DNA of 37,135 nt from Actinomycetota bacterium (GCA_019347715.1 JAHWKU010000018.1:1-37135), one strand, 5' to 3'. Counted from the first letter of the stretch, positions 8,121-16,490 are shown. Notes: generated from the letters alone by a model not told the origin. Program-made: numbers and translations.

Positions 8121-8171
8121 ACCTTTCGCGCGGGTGGCGTCCGCCCATCCGACTGCGGACCATAGCCAGTG

Positions 8172-8561
8172 CTACCTGACGTTGGTGCGGGTGAAGCCGC
8201 CCTCATGCACCGGCATGCGCGTTACCGCTGAGACAGCGTCGTCCCACTTCGCTATCTCGGCCGCGAGTGTTTCGGACATTGCGCCGAAATACTGGTCACT
8301 CATCATGGACTCGAGATAATCGAAAGCTGTCGTGAAGTGCTTTGCGTTGACCTGCAAATGAAACTCCATCGACGCCGAGTCCGGGTGGACCTGCACCACC
8401 GACATCTTAGTAGCCTCCTCGTCGAGGAAGCAGTGAAAAGCGATCATGCGCGGTTCGTTCGTCTCGACGAAGTCGACCAGCTCGGCGATACGCTTGCGAG
8501 CCTCTTCAGCCTTCCCGGCCTTGATCTTGTACGTGCCTACATAAATGAATGGCGCTCCCAT
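8172..8561 (-). CDS. Antibiotic-biosynthesis-monooxygenase-like (dimeric alpha/beta barrel) protein
   Basis: 129 residues from ATG 8561, which has GGGGAGG just upstream; the longer open frame extends into the SARP gene and is not used. The ferredoxin-like alpha+beta pattern is seen: YVGTYKIKAGKAEEARKRI, then EPRMIAFHCFLDEE, VVQVHPDSASMEFHLQV and a C-terminal part. This is the ABM/Dabb layout of quinol monooxygenases and polyketide-modifying enzymes. Upstream is a SARP-type promoter (8626-8657), so it is probably a direct target of the divergent regulator. Substrate unknown. Confidence 0.82.
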   Translation of the reverse strand: MGAPFIYVGTYKIKAGKAEEARKRIAELVDFVETNEPRMIAFHCFLDEEATKMSVVQVHPDSASMEFHLQVNAKHFTTAFDYLESMMSDQYFGAMSETLAAEIAKWDDAVSAVTRMPVHEGGFTRTNVR

Positions 8562-8625
8562 CCGACCTCCCCTTTCATCCCATATGCCTTCGGCCGACTC
8601 GGGCGCAGCCGACCTTTCGGATGAC

Positions 8626-8657
8626 ATACTGAACCGCGCCGCTAACAATTCGCTAAC
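8626..8657 (-). promoter_or_regulatory. SARP-type promoter: heptamer direct repeats plus -10
   Basis: Reading the minus strand, GTTAGCG (8657-8651), a 4-base spacer, GTTAGCG (8646-8640), 8 bases, then CAGTAT (8631-8626). Two identical heptamers 11 bp apart and 8 bp before the -10 form the layout bound by Streptomyces antibiotic regulatory proteins. It drives the gene at 8172-8561 and sits next to the SARP gene itself. Confidence 0.65.
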
Positions 8658-8687
8658 GGCGAGCGACTCGAGATTCCCGGGGGGGTC

Positions 8688-11213
8688 ATGCAGTTCCGGA
8701 TCCTGGGGTTTATGGAGGTTCTCGACGGAGTTCGGCGCGTCGAACTCCCGACCGGGAGGGGCCGCTCGCTCCTCGCACTCCTCACGCTGCACGCGGGCCA
8801 GCCGGTCGCGGCAGAGCGTCTCATCGATGAACTCTGGGGAGAGGATCCCCCGGCCACTGCGGCGACGGTCGTTCACGGTCTGGTGTCGCGGCTGCGCAAG
8901 GTGCTCGAGCCCGACCGCACCACTTCGAAACGACCACAGGTCTTGCAGACGGAGGGAACGGCGTACCGATTGGCGATTGATCCGGACACCGTCGATGCCA
9001 ACAGATTCAAAAGGCTGATCGATGAGGCCCGCGGAGTCTCACCCGAGGTGCGCTCGGCAAAGCTTTCGGAGGCTCTCGCGCTGTGGCGGGGGCCTCCTCT
9101 CGCAGATTTCATTTACGAACCCTTCGCTCAGCGGGCCATCGCCACCCTCGAGGAATCCAGGATCGAGGCGATCGAGGATCGGCTCGAAGCCGAGCTGGCA
9201 CTGGGGCGAGACGCCGAGCTCATAACCGAGCTTCGCGAGGCCACCGCCGCACATCCGTTCCGGGAGAGGCTCCGAGGCTTTCTCATGGTCGCGCTCTATC
9301 GTGCGGGCCGGCAGACAGAAGCCCTCGACGTGTATCGAGAAACGCGCGAACTCCTCCTCGAGGAGATGGCTCTCGAGCCCGGTCCGACGCTCCGAGAACT
9401 CGAGGCAGCCATCCTCCGGCAGGATCCGACGCTCGCGTTGCCGCGGCAACCTGAACATGACGCGCGCTCGCAAGAGGAGAGTGGGTCGTGGCTTCCGCTC
9501 GAACGCAGAACCGTCACCGTCGCCGCCGTAGACGTTGCGCCTTTGACGGAGCGGGGCCTCGACACAGAAGCGGTTGCTCGTATTGGGGAGCGGGCAGTGC
9601 GCGTGGCAATCGAAGTTCTCGAGCGGCATGGCGCGCGCGTCGAGCGGTCTTTGGGCGATGAGCTGATCGCATTTTTCGGCTTCCCGGTCGCTCGCGAAGA
9701 CGACGCTTTGTCTGCGGTCCGCGCTGTGCTCGACGTCCGCACGGCCGTGCATTCGCTGGACGGCGAGCCGTCTTCGATGAGTGGTGTGAAGCACAGGTCG
9801 CGTGCTGGTATCGAGACAGGTGACATCATCGTTGCCGGACCGGGTGCGTCGTTGCGAGATGTGGGAACTGCCCCAGCGGTGTCTTCCGCCCGGCGGTTGG
9901 AGCACACCTCAACCGAGGGTGAGATCCTCGTCGGTCCCGTTGCACAGAGGCTTCTGCGCGGAGCAGTGATCCTGAAGCCGGTCGACCGAGCGGACGGAGC
10001 GGTGGCGACGACCTGGCAGGTACTCGAAGTCGTTGCTCGCGCGTCCGCCATCCCGCGTGTCTTGGAGGCACCGATGATCGGTCGCCAAAACGAACTAACT
10101 CAGCTGCGGGCTACTTTTCGTAAGACACTCCGTTCTGGTTCGCCTGTTCGCATCACGGTCGTCGGGGACGCCGGTATCGGGAAGTCTCGATTAGCCAAGG
10201 AGGTTCTTGCTTCGATCGGCGACGATGCGCACGGGATCATCCTGCGTTGCCCTCCATCAGGTGAGGGTATGGGCTTCTTTCCGGTCCGCCAGGCTGTCGT
10301 CGAGGCTGCAGGCGTGCACGGCTGGCGGCGGCTTCACGAGCTGCTGGAGAGCGCCGATAACGGGAAGAGCATCGTGGACGAGATCGCTGGGGCGATCGCG
10401 CTGCGCTCACCGGCAGCGACCGTAAACGAGATGGGGCCGCCGCTGCGTCGTCTGTTCGAGGTCCTCGCTCGAGACCATCCGCTGATTGTTACGGTGGAGG
10501 ATCTTCATTGGGCCGACTCCACCTTCCTCCAGCTAGTTGACAGGCTCGTGCGCGAGGTAAGCGGGCGCGTTCTCTTGTTGTGCCTCACGCGTGCTGACCT
10601 ATTCGAAAGCAAAACCGGACCGAGTACCGGTGACGTCGTAAAACTCGAGCCCCTCGGCTCCTCCGAGCTGGCCGAGTTGGTAATTGACCGAGGAGGCCCA
10701 GTCAATCAGAGATCTCTCCAACGGATCGTCAACCTAGCTCAGGGAAACCCGCTCTTCGCGGAGCAATTGCTTGCTGCAGTCGAGGATGGCGACGTCGACG
10801 CCATTCCGGCGTCGCTCGCGGGGTTGCTCGCGATGAGACTCGATCGTCTCGGCCCCGGAGAACGCGACCTGCTGAGGTGCGCTTCGATCGCTGGCCTCGA
10901 TTTCGATGTCGAGGTCTTGCGTGCGCTTCTTCCGGGCGATGCAAGCCCGTATGTCGTGCGTCACCTCGAGACACTCGAGCGCAAACTTTTGATCGAGCGG
11001 GCCGATCCAGGCCGCTTCAGATTCGCCCACGCGCTCATCCAGATGGCTGCCTATCAGAGCATGACGCGTGAAGACCGCGCGCGGCTACATGAAGCTTTGG
11101 CCGATCTCCTCGACCAGCCGGCGTCGGACCCAAGCGCCGCCCTCGCCGGCACCGCCAGGTCTCACCTGCGCCAGGCGATCGAGCATCGCCGGGCGAGCGG
11201 AACGCTTGACTGA
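8688..11213 (+). CDS. SARP/BTAD regulator with cyclase-like and AAA ATPase domains
   Basis: 841 residues. An OmpR-like winged helix (about 1-95; VHGLVSRLRKVLEP is the recognition part) is followed by a bacterial transcriptional activation domain (about 103-245), together the SARP DNA-binding unit. Then comes a class III cyclase-like domain (about 273-450) with Asp282 and SLGDELIAFFG (Asp324) but without a convincing transition-state Asn/Arg pair. An AAA/NACHT-like ATPase follows, with Walker A GDAGIGKSR (493-501) and Walker B TVEDLHWAD. The protein ends soon after the ATPase winged-helix part, without the long TPR tail usual in AfsR/LuxR-family relatives. The next 130 bp encode no such tail in any frame I read. 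It is probably a transcriptional activator of the two flanking genes. Confidence 0.9.
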   Translation: MQFRILGFMEVLDGVRRVELPTGRGRSLLALLTLHAGQPVAAERLIDELWGEDPPATAATVVHGLVSRLRKVLEPDRTTSKRPQVLQTEGTAYRLAIDPDTVDANRFKRLIDEARGVSPEVRSAKLSEALALWRGPPLADFIYEPFAQRAIATLEESRIEAIEDRLEAELALGRDAELITELREATAAHPFRERLRGFLMVALYRAGRQTEALDVYRETRELLLEEMALEPGPTLRELEAAILRQDPTLALPRQPEHDARSQEESGSWLPLERRTVTVAAVDVAPLTERGLDTEAVARIGERAVRVAIEVLERHGARVERSLGDELIAFFGFPVAREDDALSAVRAVLDVRTAVHSLDGEPSSMSGVKHRSRAGIETGDIIVAGPGASLRDVGTAPAVSSARRLEHTSTEGEILVGPVAQRLLRGAVILKPVDRADGAVATTWQVLEVVARASAIPRVLEAPMIGRQNELTQLRATFRKTLRSGSPVRITVVGDAGIGKSRLAKEVLASIGDDAHGIILRCPPSGEGMGFFPVRQAVVEAAGVHGWRRLHELLESADNGKSIVDEIAGAIALRSPAATVNEMGPPLRRLFEVLARDHPLIVTVEDLHWADSTFLQLVDRLVREVSGRVLLLCLTRADLFESKTGPSTGDVVKLEPLGSSELAELVIDRGGPVNQRSLQRIVNLAQGNPLFAEQLLAAVEDGDVDAIPASLAGLLAMRLDRLGPGERDLLRCASIAGLDFDVEVLRALLPGDASPYVVRHLETLERKLLIERADPGRFRFAHALIQMAAYQSMTREDRARLHEALADLLDQPASDPSAALAGTARSHLRQAIEHRRASGTLD

Positions 11214-11261
11214 CCACCCGCAGACAAAGTTTTTGGACGACCCCTGGCTCATAGGTCTGCC

Positions 11262-11293
11262 GTTAGCGAGTCTTTAGTCGGGCGCCTCAAGAT
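11262..11293 (+). promoter_or_regulatory. SARP-type promoter upstream of the SRPBCC gene
   Basis: GTTAGCG (11262-11268), 4-base spacer, TTTAGTC (11273-11279), 8 bases, then CAAGAT (11288-11293). Period, spacer and distance to the -10 equal those at 8626-8657; the second heptamer is imperfect. Confidence 0.55.
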
Positions 11294-11345
11294 CTCGTCA
11301 CACAGACGAATCGAGGTGCGAAAGTCGAGAAGGAGGAGAATCGAA

Positions 11346-11774
11346 ATGGCAGTGAGAGTTGAGGTTTCAGAGGAGATCCAACGCCAAGCTGAAGTTGTCT
11401 TCAAGTTCTTCGCAGAGGACCATGTTCGCAACCACCCGCGGTGGGACCCTCATGTCGAACTCTGGCTCGACTCAGAAGGTCCAATCGGGCTGGGAACGAT
11501 TATCCGGAGGCGCAATAGTAGGTCTGGAACCCCCGTTGAGGGAACGATGGAAGTAGTGGAGTACGAACCCGGCCGGGCCATGGGAATGTTGACTCACGAC
11601 GGTCCCTTAGAGATCCGCGGGCGAGCCACTTTTGAACCGAACGGGCCCGAAATAACACGACTCACTTTGACAGCCGAGATTCCCGCGATGGACGACGCGA
11701 TGCAGGGTCCCATGGCCGAGGCGGTACAGGGGAGCCTTCGGACCATCAAGGAGCTCATTGAGTCAGAGACCTAG
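11346..11774 (+). CDS. SRPBCC (START/polyketide-cyclase-like) protein
   Basis: 142 residues from ATG 11346, which has AAGGAGGAG at a good distance; a longer frame from 11316 lacks a ribosome site. The pattern is that of the helix-grip fold: first strand VRVEVSEEIQRQAEVVFKFF, then RWDPHVELWLDSEGPIGLG, GTIIRRR, EVVEYEPGRAMGML, an ATFEP strand and a long C-terminal helix (MDDAMQGPMAEAVQGSL). Such proteins bind or cyclise hydrophobic ligands. With the monooxygenase-like gene on the other side of the SARP gene and a matching promoter, it probably belongs to a small inducible pathway or detoxification response (inference). Confidence 0.85.
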   Translation: MAVRVEVSEEIQRQAEVVFKFFAEDHVRNHPRWDPHVELWLDSEGPIGLGTIIRRRNSRSGTPVEGTMEVVEYEPGRAMGMLTHDGPLEIRGRATFEPNGPEITRLTLTAEIPAMDDAMQGPMAEAVQGSLRTIKELIESET

Positions 11775-11917
11775 CTGCATTACAACGTTAGGAGTTGATG
11801 GACATGACAAGCAAGACAGTCATGGTGGGAAATCGAACGAGGAGCGTGTCGCCTGGTCACAGTCCGTCGACCCTGGCAGGCGGGAACAATTGATGGAATT
11901 GCTCGCAACGCCCAGTG

Positions 11918-12781
11918 CTAAATCTGATAGCTCAACCATGAGTTGGCCCAGTCCAGATCGCCATCGCAGATGTTGAGCGGTTCGTCGATTCGCCCCGTAC
12001 ATGTATAGGCCGAGAGACGGTACAAAGTGCGCGCCGTTTCGAGCTGGACCGGGATTGCGCGATTGTCGAACGTAGCGGAGAGTAGCGTTCCGCCAGACTG
12101 AGTCGGCGTAGAAGTCACCGGGCCACCCTCCACACGGCCGACAAATCCCCAAGGGTGTCCTGAATAAGAATCGCAGAAGGCGTTGGCGTATGCGGTAGTC
12201 CTCGGTATCAGGAAGTGGTACAGCCGACAGTCTCGCCCGAATCGGGCCCAAGAAACGTACATCGCGTTGTCGTCCCAGTCCCGCGCCGAGCCCGCGATTG
12301 TCATTGAAGTGGAGTAACCTCCAGGGCTCTCCTCATTGACGTAAGCCACTGGCCCCCAGTCGACGCGCAAGATGTCGAACTCCTTCTGGCTTAGCGCCGC
12401 GTTTGGAGGAGCGTTCTGCCCGTGGGCATCATCGGCTTGGTCCATATAGAAGACCGGCGGGCCGGCTGTCTCGAAGCTCGGCGAGTCGGCGTCGGGCGCA
12501 TAACCCCCTGCCGACTGAACTTCCTTTGCACTTGACGATCTCTGCCTTTCACGTGAAGCTCCTGAGGTGGGGCGGTTTGCGCCCGATGCGACGGGGCTTT
12601 CTTCCCTCGTTTGGACTGCCTCAGTTGTCGCCTCTCCGCCGCTGCCGGTTTCCGCGGTGGGGCTCGTAGCCTGTTCCTCGACTACGTAGGGCGCCCCGCG
12701 TTCCCCAATGCGTGAATAAGCCAACAGGGCGAGAATGACCGCCAGAATCGCTGCCAGCCCTATTTGCACCGTTCGTGTCAT
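11918..12781 (-). CDS. Membrane-anchored exported protein, paralogue of the anti-sigma sensor domain
   Basis: 287 residues. An N-terminal uncleaved signal-anchor (MTRTVQIGLAAILAVILALLA) is followed by a Ser/Thr/Glu linker to about 85 and a globular extracytoplasmic domain of about 190 residues. That domain matches the C-terminal part of the anti-sigma-like protein at 14830-15807 over its whole length: FETAGPPVFYxDQADDA, ALSQxEFDILRVDWGPV, EESPGGYSTSxTIAG, LLSATFDNRAIP. Four cysteines are shared, two in the LYHxL region and two near the C-terminus. I do not recognise the domain. The signal-anchor is also nearly the same as that of the TolB-like protein. A TTGACC-17-TTAAGA promoter lies upstream. 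Confidence 0.8.
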   Translation of the reverse strand: MTRTVQIGLAAILAVILALLAYSRIGERGAPYVVEEQATSPTAETGSGGEATTEAVQTREESPVASGANRPTSGASRERQRSSSAKEVQSAGGYAPDADSPSFETAGPPVFYMDQADDAHGQNAPPNAALSQKEFDILRVDWGPVAYVNEESPGGYSTSMTIAGSARDWDDNAMYVSWARFGRDCRLYHFLIPRTTAYANAFCDSYSGHPWGFVGRVEGGPVTSTPTQSGGTLLSATFDNRAIPVQLETARTLYRLSAYTCTGRIDEPLNICDGDLDWANSWLSYQI

Positions 12782-12810
12782 CAGCGTGTCCTTTTGGTGA
12801 GATGTAGGCG

Positions 12811-12839
12811 TCTTAATCTCATCGCCGCAAGAGGGTCAA
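12811..12839 (-). promoter_or_regulatory. Sigma70-like promoter of the secreted paralogue
   Basis: On the minus strand TTGACC (12839-12834), 17 bases, TTAAGA (12816-12811), lying 29 bases before ATG 12781 in the 89-bp gap after the FG-GAP gene. The paralogue can therefore be expressed on its own. Confidence 0.5.
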
Positions 12840-12870
12840 GTCCGTCGGTCGCGTCCAAATTTCAGAGAGT

Positions 12871-14415
12871 TCATGTCGTCGTGCGTCCGAACCTCTTCTT
12901 CAGCTCGAAGCCTCCCGCGGCCATCGTCACGAGCAGCAGGGCTATTAGGGCGGCGATGGGAAGGAAGTCGTTTTCTTTTACTGCTTTTGCACCAACGGGC
13001 ATTGCCTCGTCCACCGCCCGTGGTTCGACCCCTTGGCTTGGGTCATCTGGATTACCCACCCCCGATTGGTTACCAGCATCGGTTGACGCCGACGACGGGG
13101 GGATTGTCGCGGGCGGGGAAGCCGGGCGTGTGCGCGGGCCTGGTTTAGATCTGGCAGGTTGCTCGTTCGATCGGCCCGGCGAGGCAGAACTGCCAGAGGA
13201 TGCGTCCGGACGGTTAGCGGCAGAGTTCTTCCATACGTAGGCTGCTCCCTGCTGGGGGTTCTCACCCACATTGGAGAACGATGCGCCTACCACGGCAGTG
13301 TCGCCAGAGATCCCTACGGAGATTCCGAAGAGTCCGCTGTCTGCTGCGGTCAGGTGTGCCTTCTCGCTCCAGGTCCCGCCGGTCCGTTCGAAGACATACG
13401 CCGAGCCTTTTCCTTGTGCTCCCACCACGACGGTGTCGCCGGACACCGCCACGGATCTCCCGAAATAATCTCCTTGGGCTCCGTCCGAAGCAATGAGTAT
13501 TTTCTGCTCGGTCCAGTCGCCGCCGGTCCGGGTGAAGACGTAGGCCGAGCCTTGGCCGTTGTCCGAAGGGTCTCCAACAACGACGGTATCGCCTGCCACC
13601 GAGACCCAGAAGCCGAACTCGTCCCCGGGTTCGCCGTCCGAGGCGGTCAGTTTTTTCTGCTGGGTCCAGGTTCCCCCGGTCCGGGTGAATACGTAGGCCG
13701 AGCCGCGGTCGCCGTTGTCCGAAACGGCCCCGACAACAGCGGTATCGCCATCGAGCCCGACCCTGAAACCGAATCCGTTGCCGACGACGCCGTCCGAAGG
13801 GGTTAGCTTCACTTGCTCAGTCCAGGTTCCGCCGGCCCGGGCGAACACGTAGGCGGAGCCCTGAGGGGGGACACCAAACTCCTCTCCCAAGGATTTGGCG
13901 CCTACGATAACGTCGTCGCCAGACACAGCCACCGAGAACCCGAACTGGTCTAAAGGAACCCCGTCCGAGGCGGTCAACTTGGCCTGCTCGGTCCACTTTC
14001 CGGCGTTCTTTGTGAACACGTAGGCAGAGCCCTGATCTTCGTTGATGCCGACGTCGTCCCACAAGGCGGACACCACGATGGTGTCGCCCGAGATCGCCAC
14101 GGACCAGCCGAATCTGTCTCTGGCCGCCGCGTCGGAGGCCGTAAGCTTGGCTTGTTCGATCCAGGTATCGCCGACTCGGGTGAACACGTAGGCCGCGCCG
14201 GCTCCCACGTGGACGTGCGGGTGGGGCGCCCCGACCACGGCGGTGTCACCGGACACGGCTACATGGTTTCCAAAGTGGCCCAAGGCGGTTCCATCCGAGG
14301 CGGTCAGTTTGACCAGCTCTTCTGAAGCCGCCGCATTAGGTATGTAGAAGATTAGGCCGGCCGTTAGGCAAAGGCCGACTGCAAAGAGTCCATACCGCCA
14401 TGCGCGGGTATTCAT
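12871..14415 (-). CDS. Surface-anchored seven-bladed FG-GAP beta-propeller protein
   Basis: 514 residues from ATG 14415, which has AAGGAAAAGGA upstream; a TTG further out (14487) is in the duplicated cassette and less likely. A signal peptide spans residues 1-30. Then come seven repeats of about 50 residues, each built on LTASDG, FGxSVAVSGDTVVVGA and GSAYVFTRTGGTW (FG-GAP_2/integrin-type), exactly enough for a closed seven-bladed propeller. A Pro/Ser-rich stalk follows (about 395-470), then a C-terminal membrane helix FLPIAALIALLLVTMAAGG and FELKKRFGR. The protein would present the propeller outside the membrane for binding. Its promoter region is a near copy of the one before the TolB-like gene. 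Confidence 0.88.
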   Translation of the reverse strand: MNTRAWRYGLFAVGLCLTAGLIFYIPNAAASEELVKLTASDGTALGHFGNHVAVSGDTAVVGAPHPHVHVGAGAAYVFTRVGDTWIEQAKLTASDAAARDRFGWSVAISGDTIVVSALWDDVGINEDQGSAYVFTKNAGKWTEQAKLTASDGVPLDQFGFSVAVSGDDVIVGAKSLGEEFGVPPQGSAYVFARAGGTWTEQVKLTPSDGVVGNGFGFRVGLDGDTAVVGAVSDNGDRGSAYVFTRTGGTWTQQKKLTASDGEPGDEFGFWVSVAGDTVVVGDPSDNGQGSAYVFTRTGGDWTEQKILIASDGAQGDYFGRSVAVSGDTVVVGAQGKGSAYVFERTGGTWSEKAHLTAADSGLFGISVGISGDTAVVGASFSNVGENPQQGAAYVWKNSAANRPDASSGSSASPGRSNEQPARSKPGPRTRPASPPATIPPSSASTDAGNQSGVGNPDDPSQGVEPRAVDEAMPVGAKAVKENDFLPIAALIALLLVTMAAGGFELKKRFGRTTT

Positions 14416-14467
14416 TCCTTTTCCTTTCCGTTCCAAAGTCGAGACGATTCCCCGCTCGAGGATGTCG

Positions 14468-14540
14468 ATGGTGATGTCATCCGGCAAGGAGGCAAAAAGG
14501 CGCCATCCGTTAACAAGATGAGATATTTTCTGGGTACGAT
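14468..14540. repeat. Duplicated intergenic cassette, copy A
   Basis: About 73 bp with roughly 88-90 percent identity by eye to 17751-17822, including an uninterrupted shared stretch across GGAGGCAAAAAGGCGCCATC (14488-14507) and on through CGTTAACAAGATGA. In both places it follows a TolB-type gene 3' end and precedes a propeller gene (minus strand), so it probably carries the promoter of the next gene. Confidence 0.75.
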
Positions 14541-14837
14541 TTAGCGTTGAGGAGAAAAGGACGGGAGTGTGTCCCGGGGGCGCGAGGTGAGCTGCTTCTC
14601 TCCAGAGCCATCCACTGCTCTGACGAAGATGCTCCAGATGAAATCAGCGGCATTCCTGCGGGTCAGGGCAAGCGTCTTACCGTCCGGCGACCACGAAGGA
14701 TCCATGTATCCCCAACAAGCTCCCGGGTCAGTTGTCCATGTGGTGGTTGGTCCCCGGATCCCAGTCTCCCTTCCGCCACTCGATTCGCACCGCTCGTGTA
14801 ATCGTGTGGGTCCTTGGTGTTTGGGTCCGTTAAACGC
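14541..14837 (-). pseudogene. Remnant of a second TolB-like propeller gene
   Basis: A minus-strand frame with no usable start ends in TAA at 14541. Its last 60 or so residues (GYMDPSWSPDGKTLAL, then FIWSIFVRAVDGSGEKQLTS, ending LPSFSPQR) match the C-terminus of the intact TolB-like protein (16491-17720), with about 90 percent DNA identity over 14545-14708 versus 16495-16657. Upstream in the same frame are pieces resembling an earlier blade (AFN, RCES, TDPGACWGY against AFN, KCES, YPGSCWQY), so an internal segment was lost. The remnant runs into the 3' end of the anti-sigma-like gene. It is a decayed or recombined paralogue. Confidence 0.75.
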
Positions 14838-15807
14838 GGTACGTCTCGTTTGACCTGGCGATGTCCATGACGTCGATTTGACTGGCGCAATCTAAACTCC
14901 CGTCGTTAGTCCTGTGCATACATGTCATGGCCGACAGATTGTGCAAGGTACGCCCGGCAGTTTGGAGCGAGGGGGGGATTGCTCGATTGTCGAACGTCGC
15001 CGAGAGCACTGTTCCACCGTCTGCGGTTGGCGTACTAGTCACTGGGCTACCCTGAACAATCCGGGACTGTGGCGAGTCGTCTGAGTCCAGGCAAACAGCG
15101 TTGGAAAACGCGGTAATTCCTGGAGCGAGGATGTGGTACAGGTCGCAGGACCGAAAATGGCCGAAAGAAATGTACCAGGCATCAGCGCGGGCGGCGCCAG
15201 CGATTGTGATCGAAGTGGAATAACCGCCGGGGCTTTCCTCGCTCACGTAGGGAACGGGTCCCCAGTCGACTCGCAAGATGTCGAACTCCGTCTGGCTTAG
15301 CGCCGCGTTTGGCGGGGAGTCCGGCCCATAGGCATCATCGGCTTGGTCCGTATAGAACACGGGTGGGCCTGCTGTCTCAAAGCCCGGCGGGTCCCCGCTG
15401 GCCGGATGACTCCCTGCCGACTGGACCCCCTTCGCGCTCGATGATCCCCGCGTTGCGCGTGGTCCGCCCGAAGATCCAGCGGGGCCACCGGACACGACAG
15501 AACCCTCACTCTTAGTTTGGTCACCCTTGGATTCATCAATGTTCTCATCCTCATTCGCGGTTTCGCCGGGGTCGGTTGCGGTGCTGACCTCCTGAACCCT
15601 GAGGGTCGTAACAACGACCCCGGCTCCGATGATCGCCGCCAACGCCAACGCGAACGCAGCAACCTGCATCGCAGATACGAGTCGAAAGTAATTAAGGATT
15701 CTTTGGATGAATGTCTGAGGTCGACCTGAGCGCACCTTAATTGACTGCCACAGATCAGGAGGCTGGAGGTTGTCGAGTTCCTTCATCCGTTGTTCGAGAT
15801 CAGTCAT
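14830..15807 (-). CDS. Transmembrane anti-sigma-like protein with novel sensor domain
   Basis: 325 residues from ATG 15807. This start overlaps the sigma-factor stop by 8 bases (ATGACTGA); a longer frame lies inside the sigma gene. A short cytoplasmic part (1-45; MTDLEQRMKELDNLQPPDLW) lacks the zinc-binding HxxxCxxC of classical anti-sigma domains. One membrane helix (about 46-67) and an Asp/Glu/Ser linker follow. The outer domain of about 190 residues has four cysteines and is shared with the protein at 11918-12781. Position, coupling and topology make it the regulator of the adjacent ECF sigma factor. How a 45-residue cytoplasmic tail would hold sigma is unclear. Confidence 0.8.
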   Translation of the reverse strand: MTDLEQRMKELDNLQPPDLWQSIKVRSGRPQTFIQRILNYFRLVSAMQVAAFALALAAIIGAGVVVTTLRVQEVSTATDPGETANEDENIDESKGDQTKSEGSVVSGGPAGSSGGPRATRGSSSAKGVQSAGSHPASGDPPGFETAGPPVFYTDQADDAYGPDSPPNAALSQTEFDILRVDWGPVPYVSEESPGGYSTSITIAGAARADAWYISFGHFRSCDLYHILAPGITAFSNAVCLDSDDSPQSRIVQGSPVTSTPTADGGTVLSATFDNRAIPPSLQTAGRTLHNLSAMTCMHRTNDGSLDCASQIDVMDIARSNETYRV

Positions 15808-16363
15808 CGCTTGCCTCCAATAGCTCTCGCATTCGAATCCGCCCGCGGTGAAGGTGGACACGTACCGCGGCGGACGTCGAGCCAATCATGTCTGCCACTT
15901 CCGCGGCCGAATAGCCTGCATAGTGGTGCAGGACCAACGAGCTCCGCTGCTTCGGCGGTAGCTTGGAGAGCGCCGCCAACAGAGTCCCGCCATCAGATGT
16001 CTCCATTTCGTAGCTGTGCGCGCCCTCATCCGGGAGGCTTCGCCGTCGTCTACCCAGGTCACCAGCGGCAATACGAAACGCTGCTCGCCAGACCCACTTC
16101 TTTGGATCACGAATCGCACTTCCTCTCCGGATCGCTTGGGCGAAGGCCTCTGCCACGGCATCGCTGGCTACCTCTCGATCACCCGCGAACGCAAGGACCG
16201 CGCGCCACAGGCGATCCCCATCGCTTCTATAGAGCTCCTCGATGCCGGTGGATTTGGCTTTGAGGGCTCGCGGGGCGGTTTCCACAAGGGCATCCTCCAT
16301 CAGCCGGACAGGGGAGGAAACGGGGCCTTCCGTTAACAAGGAGGTAGCTTTTTCTTGATTCAC
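15800..16363 (-). CDS. ECF (group IV) RNA polymerase sigma factor
   Basis: 187 residues. The sigma region 2 segment (about 41-105) includes IEELYRSDGDRLWRAVLAF and the -10-contacting helix with DPKKWVWRAAFRIA. The region 4 helix-turn-helix (about 127-180) has LPPKQRSSLVLHHYAGYSAA and SAAVRVHLHRGRIRMRELL. There is no SnoaL or other extension at the C-terminus. The start is GTG 16363 without a good ribosome site; ATG 16300 is an alternative that still keeps region 2. The last codons overlap the anti-sigma gene, so the pair is co-translated. Likely targets are the surface-protein genes around it (inference). Confidence 0.92.
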   Translation of the reverse strand: MNQEKATSLLTEGPVSSPVRLMEDALVETAPRALKAKSTGIEELYRSDGDRLWRAVLAFAGDREVASDAVAEAFAQAIRRGSAIRDPKKWVWRAAFRIAAGDLGRRRRSLPDEGAHSYEMETSDGGTLLAALSKLPPKQRSSLVLHHYAGYSAAEVADMIGSTSAAVRVHLHRGRIRMRELLEASDD

Positions 16364-16490
16364 AATTGCGTCGCCTACTGATCGGGGTCGTAACTGGATG
16401 GAGCTAGAACAATGGGCGGGGGGGAATCACCTCGCCTCATGAGCTCCGCCTCCGAGAACAAGCCTTTAGCAATCGACTGAGTCCGTTGGA

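Noticed and set aside
11214..11345. Selenocysteine readthrough of the SARP gene TGA, given the tRNA-Sec in the window
   Set aside because: The downstream frame shows no TPR or family-like sequence, and the stretch holds a promoter and the ribosome site of the next gene.
11804..11893. 29-codon ORF after the SRPBCC gene with GGAG upstream
   Set aside because: Too short, no recognisable sequence; composition like intergenic DNA.
14416..14487. Upstream extension of the FG-GAP gene from TTG 14487
   Set aside because: It lies partly in the duplicated cassette; the ATG at 14415 has a better ribosome site and directly precedes a signal peptide.
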